Source: Amylostereum areolatum
Taxonomy: Eukaryota; Basidiomycota; Agaricomycetes; Russulales; Stereaceae
Length of the DNA: 64,000 nt
Assembly (NCBI GenBank): GCA_012932865.1
Contig: SAXG01000008.1
Location: forward strand, 1,116,001-1,180,000
Reading direction: 5' to 3'
Within the stretch, counting starts at the first letter, position 1. Each line of letters opens with the position of its first letter. This document shows positions 21,043-33,407 of this stretch, piece by piece. The notes beneath the pieces were generated by a model. It was not told where the DNA came from. It saw nothing but the letters and a program-made list of their open reading frames with translations, and made no database searches. A program made the translations under genes and the position numbers.

Positions 21043-24000
21043 ATGGAAATCGACATCAAGTACGTCGATTTCAATGCGACCAAGTTTCAAGTTCAAAGAG
21101 CAATACAAGAGGTCCTCCACGGTCCCGATCTCTTCGACCCCGATGACCCGAAGACAAAAGGACGCGTCCACAACTTCATGGTCACCCTGAATAATAGCCC
21201 CGCGGGTGGATCACACAACGGAACGGGCATCTTGACCCTCTCTAAACGTGTTGGAGAAAACTTTCTGGCCTGGGTCCGGGACCATAAGACGGGTATCCGT
21301 GTCCTGGGTACCAAACTCAGGTTCTTTCGCTCACACCGCAAGGTGCCACTCGAGACCAAGCAGATTCTCGATAACGCCCTTTACATTGGTCCGGACCAAG
21401 AGGAAGAGCGCGACGAGATCCTTAAACGTCTTGGCATCCGTCTGCGCGTAGCCAAGGTTCAATTCGGTGTTTGGTACAAGTCTCCCCACGCCCCTCCTGG
21501 CTCCAGTAGGGTGTTCTCCGTGGAGTATGAAAAAGATTTTCAGGACAGGAGCGCCGCATACATCGAAGTCGTGTATGACCACAAGCTCATGCGTGTCGAG
21601 GTGAGCCACCCCCTTCCGAGCACGTCCTGAAGTCGAACCAGCATCTCACAGCCCATGTTCTCCTTCTCAAGCTCGGCGAACGCATGACCGAAGAACTCTG
21701 CCAAAACGTCGTCCTGAAGTTCTCCAGCATCCGAAAAATGGCCATCGGGTTTGACTACGGCAATCCTTGTGCGCGCCTTTGCATCTGACCCGAAGACCTT
21801 GGCTCTGACTGTGATCCTAGACATCGTTTTCGACATGCTCACCCCGCCGATCCTCGAGGAGAAGAATTTTAACGACCGGCCGCGCGATGGTATCCAGCGC
21901 CGACGACACAAAGACCGGGACCGCATCTCTGGGCTCAACGAGGCCCACCAACGCGTAGCCCCATATGCGCCCCACCTCCGCCTCATCCTTTTCGAACGGG
22001 ACGACCTTACCGAGTTCGAACACCTATGCAACGCGGCGAAATGCGAGCCCCGTCCCCTCCGGATCAGCTCCATCGAGGCCTCCAAATACGACTTCTTCTC
22101 CTCGAAGGCTGTCTGGACCGTCCAGCGCTGGTTGAAGACCATGAGCTGGACCAACGCGTTCCAGATCGAGGCGCTCCTCCGCAACGGACTCCTCAACACC
22201 GACGAGCTCTTCACGTACCTCCGCACACCCATAGAGGACGTCTTCAGACGGTTCGGCGACCAGGCCAGCGACGTGCTCCGGCACTACAGCCTCGCCCTGA
22301 ACATGCGCTCGTCACCCACAGAGACGCCGCGCGAGTGCCTCGAGCGAGTCTGCGAGGAATATGAGAACAGGACCCCTATGAGCATGTCCGCCGGCCGGTT
22401 CAACTGCCACCACGTTACATTTACTCCCACTCGCATGCTCCTCGAGGGCCCGTACGCAACGCAGTCCAACCGCGTCATCCGAAGGTACCAGCGCGCGGAT
22501 GCGCCCGAGCTCGCGGAGAACTTCATCCGCGTCGACTTCCGCGAGGAGGACCGGCTGTCGTACCGCTGGGACCGCGACGTCGACGGCACGTACTTCCTTC
22601 AGCAGCGTGTGGGCCCGATCCTCAAGAACGGGTTCGAACTCGGCGGCAAGCAGTTTGAGTTCCTCGCATACTCTACCTCTGCACTACGCTCGCACGCCGT
22701 GTGGTTCATGTGCCCGTTCCGCGATCCAAAGGAGGGATACGTCAACGCGGAGAGCATCCGCCAATCGCTTGGCGACTTCGAGGGACTCCTGAGCACGCCG
22801 TCGAAGTACGCCGCCAGGATCGCGCAGGCGTTCACCGCGACGGATCCGTCGGTTGAGCTGGTGGAGGGCCAGTGGGAGGAAATGGAAGATATCTTGGTCG
22901 TGGACCCGGAGACGGGGGTGGAGAAGTCCAACCACACGGACGGCGTCGGGACCATCTCTCCCGAGCTCGGCGAGATGATCTGGAAAGTTCGATGCGAGGC
23001 CTTCAACTTCTTGGTGCCGCATAGCCCACCGTCTGCCGTAGGTCGTTGCACTATGTCTTTTTAGACTCTCCTGACCTCGTTTTCAGTATCAAATTCGTTT
23101 CTTGGGGTACAAGGGAGTTGTCGTCGTGGATGAACATTTGACTGGCATTAAGATGCGGCTACGGCCGTCCCAGAGGAAGTTCATTGGCCATCACTCCGGC
23201 ACGGCCTACCTCGAGATCGCCAGGTCATTCGAGTACCCAAACCCTGTTTACCTGAACAAGTATGCACAAACCATCATAATGTCTGCTCGTCTCCTGACGG
23301 ATCCTTTGTAGACCCGTTGTCACCGTCCTCGAAGATCGTGGCGTCAAGAAGGAGACGTTCATGGAGCTTCAAGAACTGGCCAAGAAGAACGTTTTCACCG
23401 CGCAGGACTCGCTGGAAAACATGTGCGTTCTCCTCAAGAGCAGCAACCTCGGGGGCAAATTCCACCTCGCGTTTGTCCTCGAACAACTGGACAAGCTCGG
23501 TCTCGATCTAACCGACCGCGACGGCAAGACGGTCTTGGGCAGTGCGTTCATCGGCCGTCTGCTCCGGTACGCGATCAACGACTCCCTACGACTGATGAAG
23601 CACCGGGCTCGCATTCCTGTGCCAAAGAGCTACCAGCTCGTGGGCGTCGCGGACGAAGGGGCAGGCATACATCAACGAGGGGTGCAAACCGGAGGACGTC
23701 TACACCCTCGGGGAGGGCAGGATCTTTGGTTCGTGGATCTGCTGTAGGACCTTGATCCAAGCTGACCGGTTGGACAAAAGTTTGCATCCAGAAGCCGAAC
23801 GAAGACCCGCGGTATCTCAAGGGCATGTGCGTGATCTCTCGCAGTCCGGTGATTCACCCAGGCGATGGTTAGTATATTCTTGCCGCTATCATGAGCTGCT
23901 GTTCATCGTATGTTCCTGTGCAGTCCAGCGTGCGTTCGCGATCGGGAAGCCTCCGCCAGACAAACTCTGCTTTTTCAGAAACCTGAAGAACGTGGTCGTT

Positions 24001-25348
24001 CTTCCTGCGACGGGTAAGCTCCTTCCAACCTTTGTGTTCTTGTTTATGCTCATGGTTTTGAATAGGGGAACGGTCCTTGGCCTCCTGTCTGGGAGGTGGC
24101 GATCTCGACGGGTACGTCGACTTTCCTTCAGACAAACGACCTCGTCATTGACGGAAATATAGGGATACTTTCGATATCTACATCGAGAACCCGGGTCTCC
24201 TTCCGACCGAGCAGGTCCCGCCTGCAGAATACCCATCCGTGAAAGCTCGTGAGTTGCCTGATGGACGGCAGGCAACCGTGGACGATATATGTGATTTCAT
24301 CGTCGAGTACATCAACTCCGACGTCTTGGTGAGCCCATGATTCCCCCGTTCCTTCGCGGGGCATAATGCTAACTTCACTTGTAGGGTCTACTTGCGGACA
24401 GGCATCTGACGATAGCGGGTGAGTTCGCTCAAAACATTTCAACTCAAGGTGACTCTGCTTACCTCTTACTTCATCAGATCAGTCGAAGGTATTCCTTCAT
24501 CCAAAATCCCCATAGGCCGTGAATTAACTGCCATCTAGCAAGGGACTTTCGACAGCCGCTGCATGGAACTCGCGACGCTGTGTTCTCGCGCGGTTGACTA
24601 CTCCAAACACGGCAACGCGATAGATCTCGACAAAGAAAAGCTTCCAAGGCCACTCCTCAAGTTCAAACCGGACTGGCACAAGGCAGAGATTGCCGATCCG
24701 CGGGAGAACGACTACTACGAGTCCGACCGAGCTCTCGGTCACCTCTACCGCGGCATCGAGCTCCTCCCGCTAGATGCCCCCCTCATGGTGCCCACGGTCG
24801 CGCCGTCCGAGACACCGCTTTCGGATCCCATTTCGCTTGTTTTGGCACCGATCGTCTGGCGTACGCTTACAACAGAGGGCCACGATGGTCACACAGTGAA
24901 CCTCATGGACGACGCCGCGGCCAATACCGCTGCGGCGCACCTCTTCAACCGCTATGCGCGCGAGATGCGCTACATACGGTACACCCACACCCTCTCGGAC
25001 ATGCCGGGACTTCAACTCTCTGAAGAAGAGGTCGTCCTCGGCGCGATCCTGTCGAACTGCACCCAGCACCGCTGGAGGATGGACAGGATTTACCGCATGA
25101 AACTCCACTCGGAAACCCTGGTCAAGGATATCCGCAGTCGGTTCGTCCGCGATGCCGCTGAGGCAACCAGAGAGCAGCTCTTGGAAGGGTTGCAGCTCGC
25201 GTGGCAGACGTGGGCGTGGAGCCTCGCGAACAAGGATAAAGACGGCACGCTCAGTTTTGGGCTAGTGGCATTAGGCGTCGTGCTAGATTGCTTGAAGAAG
25301 ATGGAAGTACCGGAGCTGTGCCCAGAGCTTCAGCTGCCGGAAGTGTAA
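21043..25348 (+). CDS. RNA-dependent RNA polymerase of the RNAi type, one frame break
   Basis: Start at 21043 (MEIDIKYVDFNATKFQVQRA), about twelve exons, roughly 1,200 residues. Landmarks are FDYGNPYIVFDMLTPPILEE, FNCHHVTFTPTRMLLEGP, RVDFREEDRLSYR, QIRFLGYKGVVVVDEHL, MRLRPSQRKF, SRSPVIHPGDVQRAF, and the catalytic GGGDLDGD, which is split by intron 24112-24162 (DLDG from exon bases 24101-24111, then D). The DLDGD aspartates bind the catalytic metals in eukaryotic RdRPs (QDE-1, Rdp1). After DLDGD come FDSRCMELATLCSRAVDYSK and a helical C-terminus ending LPEV. At 23658-23661 there are four G where three give DEGQAYINEGCKPEDVYTLG; as written the frame breaks just before the HPGDVQ block. It makes dsRNA for Dicer in quelling or heterochromatin. 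Confidence 0.93.
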
Positions 25349-26360
25349 GATCTCAGTGGAAATATCGGAATGAATGTTGGTTTGTACTTTGCGCTCTTGC
25401 TTTGGATTGCTGTCGCATCGTCCTCATGTTTTTCACCAAGAATGTTTTCTGGACTGCCTTTATACTTACCCGTGGATGTACTTTTACGGTTGTCCTGCAC
25501 AACAGTTGTATGCTATATCGGGGACCTAACTGGATCAAATCGTCGGTTGGTGATTGGTGACCTGCTGGCCACGGCCCGTATAGTGATTCGTTCACGGAGG
25601 CTTACACTTCATTATGCTGTTCCCCCATCATCAACATTGGCAGCCGATGCGTACACTCGTCCCCGCCTTGCAACCAGGTCGAGGAAACCCACCCCACCAC
25701 CATCATCCCGAACGCCCGGGGGAAGACATCCACTGGTATGTATTGTGTCACTTTACTTCTCTGCCAGTGGTCGTGTCCTCACTGCCATTAATGCTCATCC
25801 TTAGTAGGCCTCAGGTCCCAACTGCCAAACGATCCAGCCCATTCATACGTCCCTTTGTTTGCTATTCGCACAGCATGGGGTGGCTGCGGTAGTGCTTAGT
25901 ATTGAGGGTCGTGAATGCCGAAAATGATGGCTGGTTAGCATCGTGAGTGCAACAGAACTACGAGCGACGTCGAAATTGGAACAAGATGGTATGCTCTCGT
26001 TTGACACTGCTGCGCTGAGTCCCGACACCGTGCGCAGTGGGGAAGTATCATCGAGGTGAAGAGCTCTTGGTAGGCCGTCAGTCATCAATGCGCATCAAGT
26101 CCGGGTGGCTACGAAGTCGGCCTGAAGACATCGCGATTGGAAGAGGACGACTCCATGGGCATGCTATGCTATGCTACCGCAGGCTGTGACGCCCAAACTT
26201 CAGCCTGCCACGCGCAGCAGTATTGACTCGAACAACTCTCACCCACGCGCGTCGCGTACAGATTCCGAGGCGAGGCGCTACCTTTTCCTAGCTATAAATG
26301 AGGCGGGAACCAGCTGGATGACCATCATCTTTCTCTTCTACTTTTCGTTCAGACGCTATC
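25349..26360. other. Intergenic between RdRP and esterase
   Basis: About 1 kb. Apart from the weak two-exon ORF at 25614-25892, nothing recognisable. A 144-codon plus ORF from 25370 with a hydrophobic start (MNVGLYFALLLWIAVASSS) overlaps the expected RdRP 3' UTR and is not trusted. Confidence 0.4.
25614..25892 (+). CDS. Possible small His-rich protein, two exons (weak)
   Basis: Exon 1 is 25614-25735 (MLFPHHQHWQPMRT..., with HHHH further on), the intron is 25736-25807 (GTATGT...TAG), and exon 2 is 25808-25892, giving 68 residues in a consistent frame. The support is only the strong GTATGT donor and the in-frame join. It lies 266 bases after the RdRP stop on the same strand, so it may be part of that gene's 3' UTR. 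No family is recognised. Confidence 0.22.
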   Translation: MLFPHHQHWQPMRTLVPALQPGRGNPPHHHHPERPGEDIHWYVLCHFTSLPVVVSSLPLMLILSRPQVPTAKRSSPFIRPFVCYSHSMGWLR

Positions 26361-28775
26361 AATGGTTGGCTTATCGGGAATGGGCCGACTGACTTTCTTG
26401 CCAGCGATAGCTTCAGGAATCGTCTCCATGGCTCAGGCTGCACCTTCGGTAACCCTCGACGCTGGTACACTCATCGGAAATGCGTCGGGCGCCGTGAATG
26501 GATTCTTCGGTATTCCCTTCGCTCAGCCTCCGTGAGACACCCGTCCATCCTTCTCGTCTCAACTTTTGAACTAATCACTCCCAAGCGTCGGGGACCTTCG
26601 CCTTCAACTTCCCCAACGCAATACAGCTTATACAGGGACTGTCAATGCGAGTGTCTTCGGAGCGTCATGCATCCAAGGAGCAACGTCCGAACCACTCCCT
26701 CCTAACGTTGATCCAGTCGCCGTTGCTTATCTGGTTGAGACGGCGGATGTCCTCACACCCTCTAGTGAAGACTGTAGGTTTCATGTTGTTCCTTCATAGC
26801 AATAAGTATTGACAGGTCGATGCTTGTAGGTCTGACCATCAACGTGGTAGTCCCTGCGAACGCGACAGCCGACTCCGGACTTCCTGTTGTTGTGGCAAGT
26901 ATCCTGTGGTATGTATACGAATCGAGCTTACCTTTTCGCGACCTTCTACATAGTGGATATACGGCGGTGGGTTCACGGCCGGCGGTACCTCAAGGTAAAC
27001 ACGTACCCCTTCCGGACATTTCATTTTCTGATCACCCACTATTAAAGCACCAACGGGAGTGTTATCGTAGAAAGGTCCATAGAACTTAGCGAGCCCGTCA
27101 TCTTCGTGTCAATGAACTATAGGCCAGTCATATTCTATAGCTTGTCAACGATCGCTGACACGATTGGATCGTAGGGTCGGAGGTACGCGTGACGGTTGCC
27201 GCGACAGGTGGCTACCCTGTTTTATTTACTTTCTTCACAGCGCTCGGTTTCCTGGGCGGCCAGGAAGTAAAAGGACGCAGGTATCGGAAACCTGGGTCTT
27301 CAGGATCGTATGATAACCATTTCTCTGTCTGTGTCAATCGCCTTTATCTGAACCCTCCATAGAGCGACTGGCTTTGCGATGGGTTCAAACATACATCGGT
27401 GCTTTTGGAGGTGACCCCACCTAAAGTAATGATGTACGTTTGGCATCTCCGACACTTGCTTTCGACGGTTTATTGAATCCATACTTGTAGATGGGGCCAG
27501 AGCGCAGGTGCTATTTCAGTCGCTCTCCAGATGCTTGCCAATGGGGGCGACACAGAAGGCCTGTTCCGCGCGGCATTCATGCAGTCGGGGTCGCCTATTC
27601 CGCTCGGCAACATCGTGGGCGGTATGGTGTTTTTCATCACAAGCACCGCTATAGTTATGTTCTAATGGTAGAGCAACTTCAGCTCAGGATACCTTCGACA
27701 GTGTTATTGCAGCCACCAATTGCACGGAATCTTCGGACAAACTACAATGCCTGAGGGAAGTTCCAACGGATGCCTTGCGGGCGGCGCTGAACGCGCCGGG
27801 CAATGTTTCCGCTCAAGTAAGTCATCTCTTAGCTTTGGCATATGTATAGTAACCAGAGTGCATGTGAAGCAATCCGCCATCCTCTTCGCCCCTCGTGCAG
27901 ACGGCATCTTTCTTACCGAAGCCTTCCAGCGTCTCGTTATACAGGGTAGCGTTGCGAACATCCCCTTCGTCTCTGGTAGATTCTTTCTTTTGTGTACCCA
28001 TTTTACTGCTAAGATATATTCTTATATCATGTAGGCGACGTTGATGACTGAAGGAACTCTATTCTCCATCGGCACCGTCCAATTTCACGTACGTATCATT
28101 CGTCGCAACGCCGCCAACGGCTAACGACGTTGTAGTACCGATGAGGAGTTCCGCTCGTATATAGGATCCAACTACTTTCCAGTTCGCTTCCAACACGTCC
28201 GACTTCGAGAAGCTCCTCGCGCTCTATCCGAATGCCACAACACAAGGCTCTCCATTCAATACGGGGAACGGCTAACGCGTTGAACGCAGAATTTCAAACG
28301 TTTCGCGGCTATCCAAGGCGATATCGTCTTCCAAGCGCCGCGGCGATTCTTCCTACAGAATATCTCCGACGAAAGAGTGGTTTATTCCTTCTGTACTGTT
28401 TTCCTGAATTTAATTCTATCATACATCTGAGATTTTTTTCAGTAAGCAAACGTTTCAAAACACTTCCTGACTGGGGATCAGTACGCTCTATTTCGTTCAC
28501 ATGCTGGCATGTTTACTCACCCAACGCAGGCCCACGCATCTGACCTTGCGAACGTGTTCGGCCCCGGGGATATGACAGATTATCTCGTCCGCTTCGCTGC
28601 GACATTGGACCCAAATGGAGACACGGGTATCGAATGGCCGCGGTACAACACAAGCTCTCCGCTCCTGCTTCAGTTTAACGATGGTGCCGTTCCGCTTAAC
28701 ATTTCAACCGACGATTATAGGGTGGATGGGATGGCGCTCGTAACAAAGATTCTGCTTGAGAACCCGCTGTCTTGA
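26361..28775 (+). pseudogene. Type-B carboxylesterase/lipase with at least seven frame breaks
   Basis: Secreted alpha/beta hydrolase: hydrophobic start at 26361 (MVGLSGMGRLTFLPAIAS...AQA), GIPFAQPPVGDLRL, WIYGGGFTAGG, SIELSEPVIFVSMNYR, WGQSAGAISVALQM (nucleophile Ser), MQSGSPIPLG, SGDVDDEGT (acid Glu), AHASDLANVFGPGD (His) and a C-terminus ending ILLENPLS. All triad blocks are present and introns look normal, yet the frame must drop one base near 27269, 27415-27425, 28049, 28079, 28182, 28270 and 28292 to follow the family. Every break is a +1. The stretches between breaks are clean, with no stop from substitution. So it is either a very young pseudogene or a patch of poor consensus. Called pseudogene only because the sequence as given cannot encode the enzyme. 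Confidence 0.7.
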
Positions 28776-29286
28776 ATGCATGTTACTCTCTTCGGAACTC
28801 TCCAACTCGTCTTCTCATTTGGCTCCAAGTCCATTACTTCAAGTTACTATACGTACTTCTTGCTTGGGACCTTCTGCATTTATCGGCATATGGGCCACAA
28901 CGACTCCGGCTCAGTTCTCAGTACTGTTTATGTCACTGTAGCTTGTACTGTCCAGTAATCCAGTACGCCACCGTCCTGCACATGAAAGGAGGCAAGGTTG
29001 GTTTACAAGATAAAATGTGTGCCTTGTAGATACTAAGATAAGCGCGAACAAGTAATTACTCTGAGATCTGAACGTAACGTTGAACGTTGAACTCTCCTTT
29101 GTTCGCGCCATCTTCCACCACCTTTTCCCTTCTTTCGTTCAGTATTTGTCCAAAGCCCCGGCCTTGCCAACTCCTTCGTCGATTCGCCGAATACCAGCTT
29201 CGATAACTGGCGCCAAGTTCTTGCCACGTCAATACGCGCCAGGAGTCTGTAACGCGATCCCCTGGCCCAGGTTTCTCCGCACGGCC
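28776..29286. other. Intergenic
   Basis: About 510 bases between the esterase and the glutaminyl cyclase, both plus. Holds the latter's promoter. No other gene seen. Confidence 0.5.
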
Positions 29287-30762
29287 ATGTTATACTTCAT
29301 TTCCTCGTTGGTCTTCGTAGGCCTAGCTACACTATCTACGGCGGCTTCGACGCTTGGAGTGCGCGACCTCAGCACACTGTCTTCTTCCGCAATATCGTCG
29401 CTCGTCAGCTCTCCAGACCCCACACGGAACCTCGACCACAGCATCGCTACCTCTCACCTCGCAAAGATCCTCATCCCTCGGCCACGTACGCTTTATTTTC
29501 CTCACGTTCTGGAGCATTGAAAACTGACGCGAGATGTATTCAGCTGATACGGAGAACAGCACCCTCGTTCGGAAGTACATCGTCTCTACGCTCAAGAAAC
29601 TCAACTGGCACATCGAAGAAGACAGCTTCATATGGACGACTCCGTATGGACCCAAGAACTTTACCAACGTGATAGCAACAAAGGACCCCGACGCCCCGCG
29701 ACGCGTCGTGCTCGCCGCTCACTTTGATAGCAAGTTCTTCTCGACGTATCCCCAGAATCAGGTACGTTCATCCTTTCTTTGCGAGGGATAACGTCTAAAC
29801 ATCTTATTCCCTTCCCTGCTCTGGCATCCTTGGACACATCGCAGTAGTTTTTGGGCGCGACGGATTCGGCGGCACCGTGTGCCATGATGTTGGACCTTGC
29901 GGAGGCCCTCGACCCGCTCCTCAACATACGCGCCAAACGTGTCGAAGACGACGAGTTAGATCCCCACGAGGATGAGGATGTGGCCCAGACGACGCTGCAG
30001 CTCGTTTTCTTCGACGGCGAGGAGGCCTTCAAGGACTGGACAGACAGTGACTCCATCTACGGTGCACGGTGCGTCTTTTCTCCGTGTTATGCCCCTCATT
30101 TACTCACGCGATCGCTGGGCAGGCATCTTGCCGAGACATGGTCCACCACCTACCTCCCACCACACCCGAAACGACGCTACCTGTCCCCTTCAACACCCCA
30201 GACTCCCCTAGCCCTCATCGAGCATCTCGTTCTCATCGACCTCCTTGGCGCGCAAGACCCCCACATACGCTCCTTCTTCCCAGACACAGCGTGGTTATTT
30301 GACGGCCTAGTCAGCGCGGAGACGCGTCTGCACGACGCGGGCGTTATAGGCGACGAGACCACCGGCGGCTGGAGGAGCTTTTTCAGGCCAAGGACGGGGA
30401 TGGAAGGCAGTCTTGGCTACATGGGCGACGACCATGTTCCGTTCTTGAAGCGGGGCGTGAGCACCCTGCATGTTATTGCAGAGCCGTTCCCCAGGGTGTG
30501 GCACACTCTTGGGGTAAATCGTCGTCTTCTTATCCCTAGGGTGATTGATGGCTGACAGTTTGGCTTACAGGACGATGCCTCTGCGCTGCATCTACCTACT
30601 CTGCGGAGGTGGAATCTTATCTTACGGGTGTTCTTCGCAGAGTATCTCGGTCTGCGCCCCGACGAGAGTAGAGAGCGTTCGTTGGACCAGGCGTCGCTGT
30701 CGGGTTCGCCGCCGCAGGTACGCAGGTCAGCGACGGATCTTGTGAGTCTTCCATTTGTCTGA
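29287..30762 (+). CDS. Glutaminyl-peptide cyclotransferase (secretory glutamin(yl) cyclase, M28 fold)
   Basis: Start at 29287, with a signal peptide (MLYFISSLVFVGLATLSTAAS). Five exons, about 410 residues. The body reads SHLAKILIPRPPDTENSTLV, TPYGPKNFTNVIATKDP, VVLAAHFDSKFF, FLGATDSAAPCAMMLDLAEA, LVFFDGEEAFKDWTDSDSIY, LIEHLVLIDLLGAQDPHI, GDDHVPFLKRGVSTLHVIAE, PFPRVWHTLGDDASALHLPT. The zinc ligands of animal QC can be placed: Asp in GATDS, Glu in DGEE and His in VWHT. The enzyme closes N-terminal Gln to pyroglutamate on secretory-pathway proteins. All splice joins keep frame. The last residues (SATDLVSLPFV) are less certain because GTGAGT there could be a donor. Confidence 0.9.
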
Positions 30763-31008
30763 GGTGTTGCATGGTATACTGAGGCGAACTCAGTAGGTAC
30801 TTACATGATCGAGCAATCACCGATGTTTGTACAATAATATATTGGAATCACTATATCCCAGCCGCGTCCTTATAGCGAACTCCTCAAACTATCCGAACTG
30901 TTCACTTAGTAGTCAACCGTGCACAAGTGGACTTAGCAATATGGTTCTACATAGAAGTAAACGCGACCCGCAGACACAAGTTGGCACATCTGATCCCTCC
31001 CGTCGAAT

Positions 31009-31802
31009 CTACTGACCCTCCTCCTTCTTCCCCTTTCTCTTCCCTTTCCCCTTCCTCGGTTTCTTGTCCTTATCTCCCGCAGACTGCTTGGCGTAATCTC
31101 GCAGAGGAGGCCCGAGGATGTGGCGGAGGAGCGCATGCAACAGTGGGGGAACGTGATCGCCGTGTCTGTCAAAGATCTTACCGCGGGTCTTCGTGTATGC
31201 GCTCAAGGCGGCCTCGGTTGGGTAGAGTTTCACCTTCGAACCGGTGCGATGTGCATCGAGAAGGTCAACGATGTTGACATGTTTGTCGTCCATGACCTTC
31301 GCGACAATCAGAGTGGAATTCGGAGCTGCCGGTTCTACGACAATTTACTTACCTTGCGACAGTCACCCAACGTGGCGGGAATGGGGTCTACTTGGAGAAG
31401 ACGAAGGATCTTTTGCCACCCTTCCAGGTCATTTTCGTCACTTCCAAAGAGTGCCGCAAACTGTTGGCCGAGCGCATCTTGATACTCTGTCCAAAGTTCC
31501 TTTTCGCGCGCCTTTTTCTCCTCTTCAGTCTCGATGGGATGCTGGTTTCTCCTCCAGCGGTACTCTTCTTGACGCAACTGGTGGAATTGCTCGGATACAG
31601 GCTCCTTGGGATCCCACGAGAATCGGGGGTAACGGGCGAAGAATTCGTCGATTGGCGTGGATACGCTCTTGACCTGGCATGAGGGGTGAGTGGCGTACCA
31701 GACAAAAAGTATTCAGGAGTCGACCTTGGTCGTGTAGAGCTGATGTATTGTCCAGTGTGCGCGTGGGGCGTGAGTGAGTGAACGACGAAAAAGCGAGTGC
31801 AT
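31009..31802 (-). CDS. Tandem family member P1 (unknown function)
   Basis: First of three tandem paralogues. Core exon: EFFARYPRFSWDPKEPVSEQF, WTEYQDALGQQFAALFGSDE, NDLEGWQKILRLLQVDPIP, GDCRK; intron 31352-31297 (56 nt, phase 0); last exon VMDDKHVNIVDLLDAHRTG, ALSAYTKTRGKIF, LLHALLRHIL, then a Lys/Gly-rich tail to the stop at 31009. The start is uncertain: 31802 gives a first exon rich in Arg and Ser without acidic residues (MHSLFRRSLTHAPRAHW), possibly a mitochondrial presequence, joined by a weak GTCGAC donor. This is the most diverged of the three, with an extra basic tail. I know the pattern from mushroom genomes but no function. Confidence 0.65.
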
Positions 31803-32180
31803 CTTGCTGGAGAAGTAAACGACACAAAGCCGCACACTGCAGGGAATGCTGTCCGGCCCTTTGTATCCGGATCGTATACTGGGATAGTTGAGGCGTTGAA
31901 GTTTGCCGAGGGCGGATTTGCCAGTGCTGGTCGATGTTGCGAAACAATAGCAGCGACTATTTACTCGCAACGCTGCAACGCTGCAACGTCGTGTAAACCT
32001 CAAGGCAGATTCACAGGCAGCTCTGCACATGGCGCTCGAATTGACAAAACATGAATAGCATATCAAACGACAGCATCGCACGTCCAATTCTGCGTGATAA
32101 CGTACACCAGTCTGGGATAAATATACGGACATGACAAGCCAATGATCCCCCATTTTACACTGCCAGCAACTGACGTTCGT
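31803..32180. other. Intergenic, within the tandem array
   Basis: About 380 bases between P1 and P2. It should hold the P1 promoter and P2 3' end. A short direct repeat (GCAACGCTGCAACGCTGCAACG) lies near 31967-31988. No gene seen. Confidence 0.5.
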
Positions 32181-32803
32181 TTAAGCTATCTGAAAGTGTG
32201 ATTTTTGAATAAGCAAGACTAACGTATACATAGAAGGGGCGCGTACCTCGAAATCCCCGCGCTTGGAATATCGAAGAATCTGCCGTAAGAGATGTTTGAG
32301 CACCCCGCCGGCCTTCGCCTCGTCTTTCGGGAAGAACTTCTTGTTTTTTTTTGTGTAGACGGCGAGCTCACGCTCCGTGTCGAATGTGCGTACTGTCTCG
32401 TCGACAAGAGAGGGATCAATTAGATCAACCAGGTTCACATGCACCCTCGTCACGGCCTTGAAATCACAGTTAACGTTATAGCAAGTAAAAGAGGGTCACG
32501 TAAGTTGGTACTCACGTCGCGACACTCCCTGACGGTATCGGGGATCGGGGAGACGCCCACGGTCTTGCAGAGAACCTGCCACGAATCCAAGCTTGTAGCA
32601 TCTGTGCCGTATTTCCAGTTGAACTCGCTGATCAACGCGTCTCTGAAAGCATCGTAGGCGTCCTTTTGTGGCGGTGTTCTTCCCCAGAGGAAGAAACGGC
32701 ACATACGGCCGAACTCGTTGACGGGGGAACCGGTGGGGTTGTAGTCGAATGTAGGGTATTTGGCGAAGAAGGCCTGGAGGGGTGAGCCGCCATCCGACTC
32801 CAT
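32181..32803 (-). CDS. Tandem family member P2 (unknown function)
   Basis: Start at 32803 (MESDGGSPLQAFFAKYP); an upstream exon starting at 32937 is possible. Core: AFFAKYPTFDYNPTGSPVNE, FGRMCRFFLWG, AYDAFRDALISEFNWKYGTD, SLDSWQVLCKTVGVSPIP, RECRD; intron 32515-32457 (59 nt, phase 0); then AVTRVHVNLVDLIDPSLV, ELAVYTKKNKKFFPKDEAK, GGVLKHLLRQIL and, after a last intron (GTACGC...TTTCAG), IA and stop at 32181. It is closest to P3, sharing FGRxCxFF, FGTD/YGTD, VGVSPIP, HVNLVDL and EAKAGGVLKxLLRxI. No catalytic or membrane motifs. Confidence 0.7.
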
Positions 32804-33407
32804 GTTGTCGAGATAGGGCTGAAGACGAGGGAGAGGAGAAGAGGTCGACGTATAGGTGAGCAAGGAAGGGGGGACCTATCTGCAGGGGGCTGTAGTGGGA
32901 AACTGTTCTTGGAGCCTCAGATTTTATATCAGTCGCCATGAAAGAGGTTCTCGAAACGCACCACATGTTCTGTGGAAGATACGATGTACAAACTTACCTG
33001 TATCCGGGGCACACGTTTAGAGAAGCCGAAGATGATCCAAGGATAGCTTTGGGCGCCTTGATAACCCTAGTAGTAGAGTACAACCGAAGTCGCGACTAAT
33101 ATTGAAGTGAACAAGAAGACGTCAGTCCTGATTCAAAATTGAGCAACGCGGTCGAACCCTTGAACTATGCTATTCCCGACGAAAAACTCTAGAGTTGACC
33201 GTGGTTGAACCTGCGGACTTGACCTTGCCAGGAAGTTAACCGGGGCTTACAATCAGCGCCTTCTTTCCAACTTCGTTCGGCATGAGCATGGGGAGCTGCG
33301 GACGGTCTAGACTTGGCGGATTTATTTACGTCAACCAAGAACCGCACATGTCACCCTCGTACGCCCAATACATCAGTGCATTCGGCGTAGACCCGTAGCC
33401 GTGTAGA
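32804..33407. other. Intergenic, within the tandem array
   Basis: About 600 bases between P2 and P3. It may hold a non-certain first exon of P2 (32937, MATDIKSEAPRT). Otherwise nothing recognisable. Confidence 0.45.
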
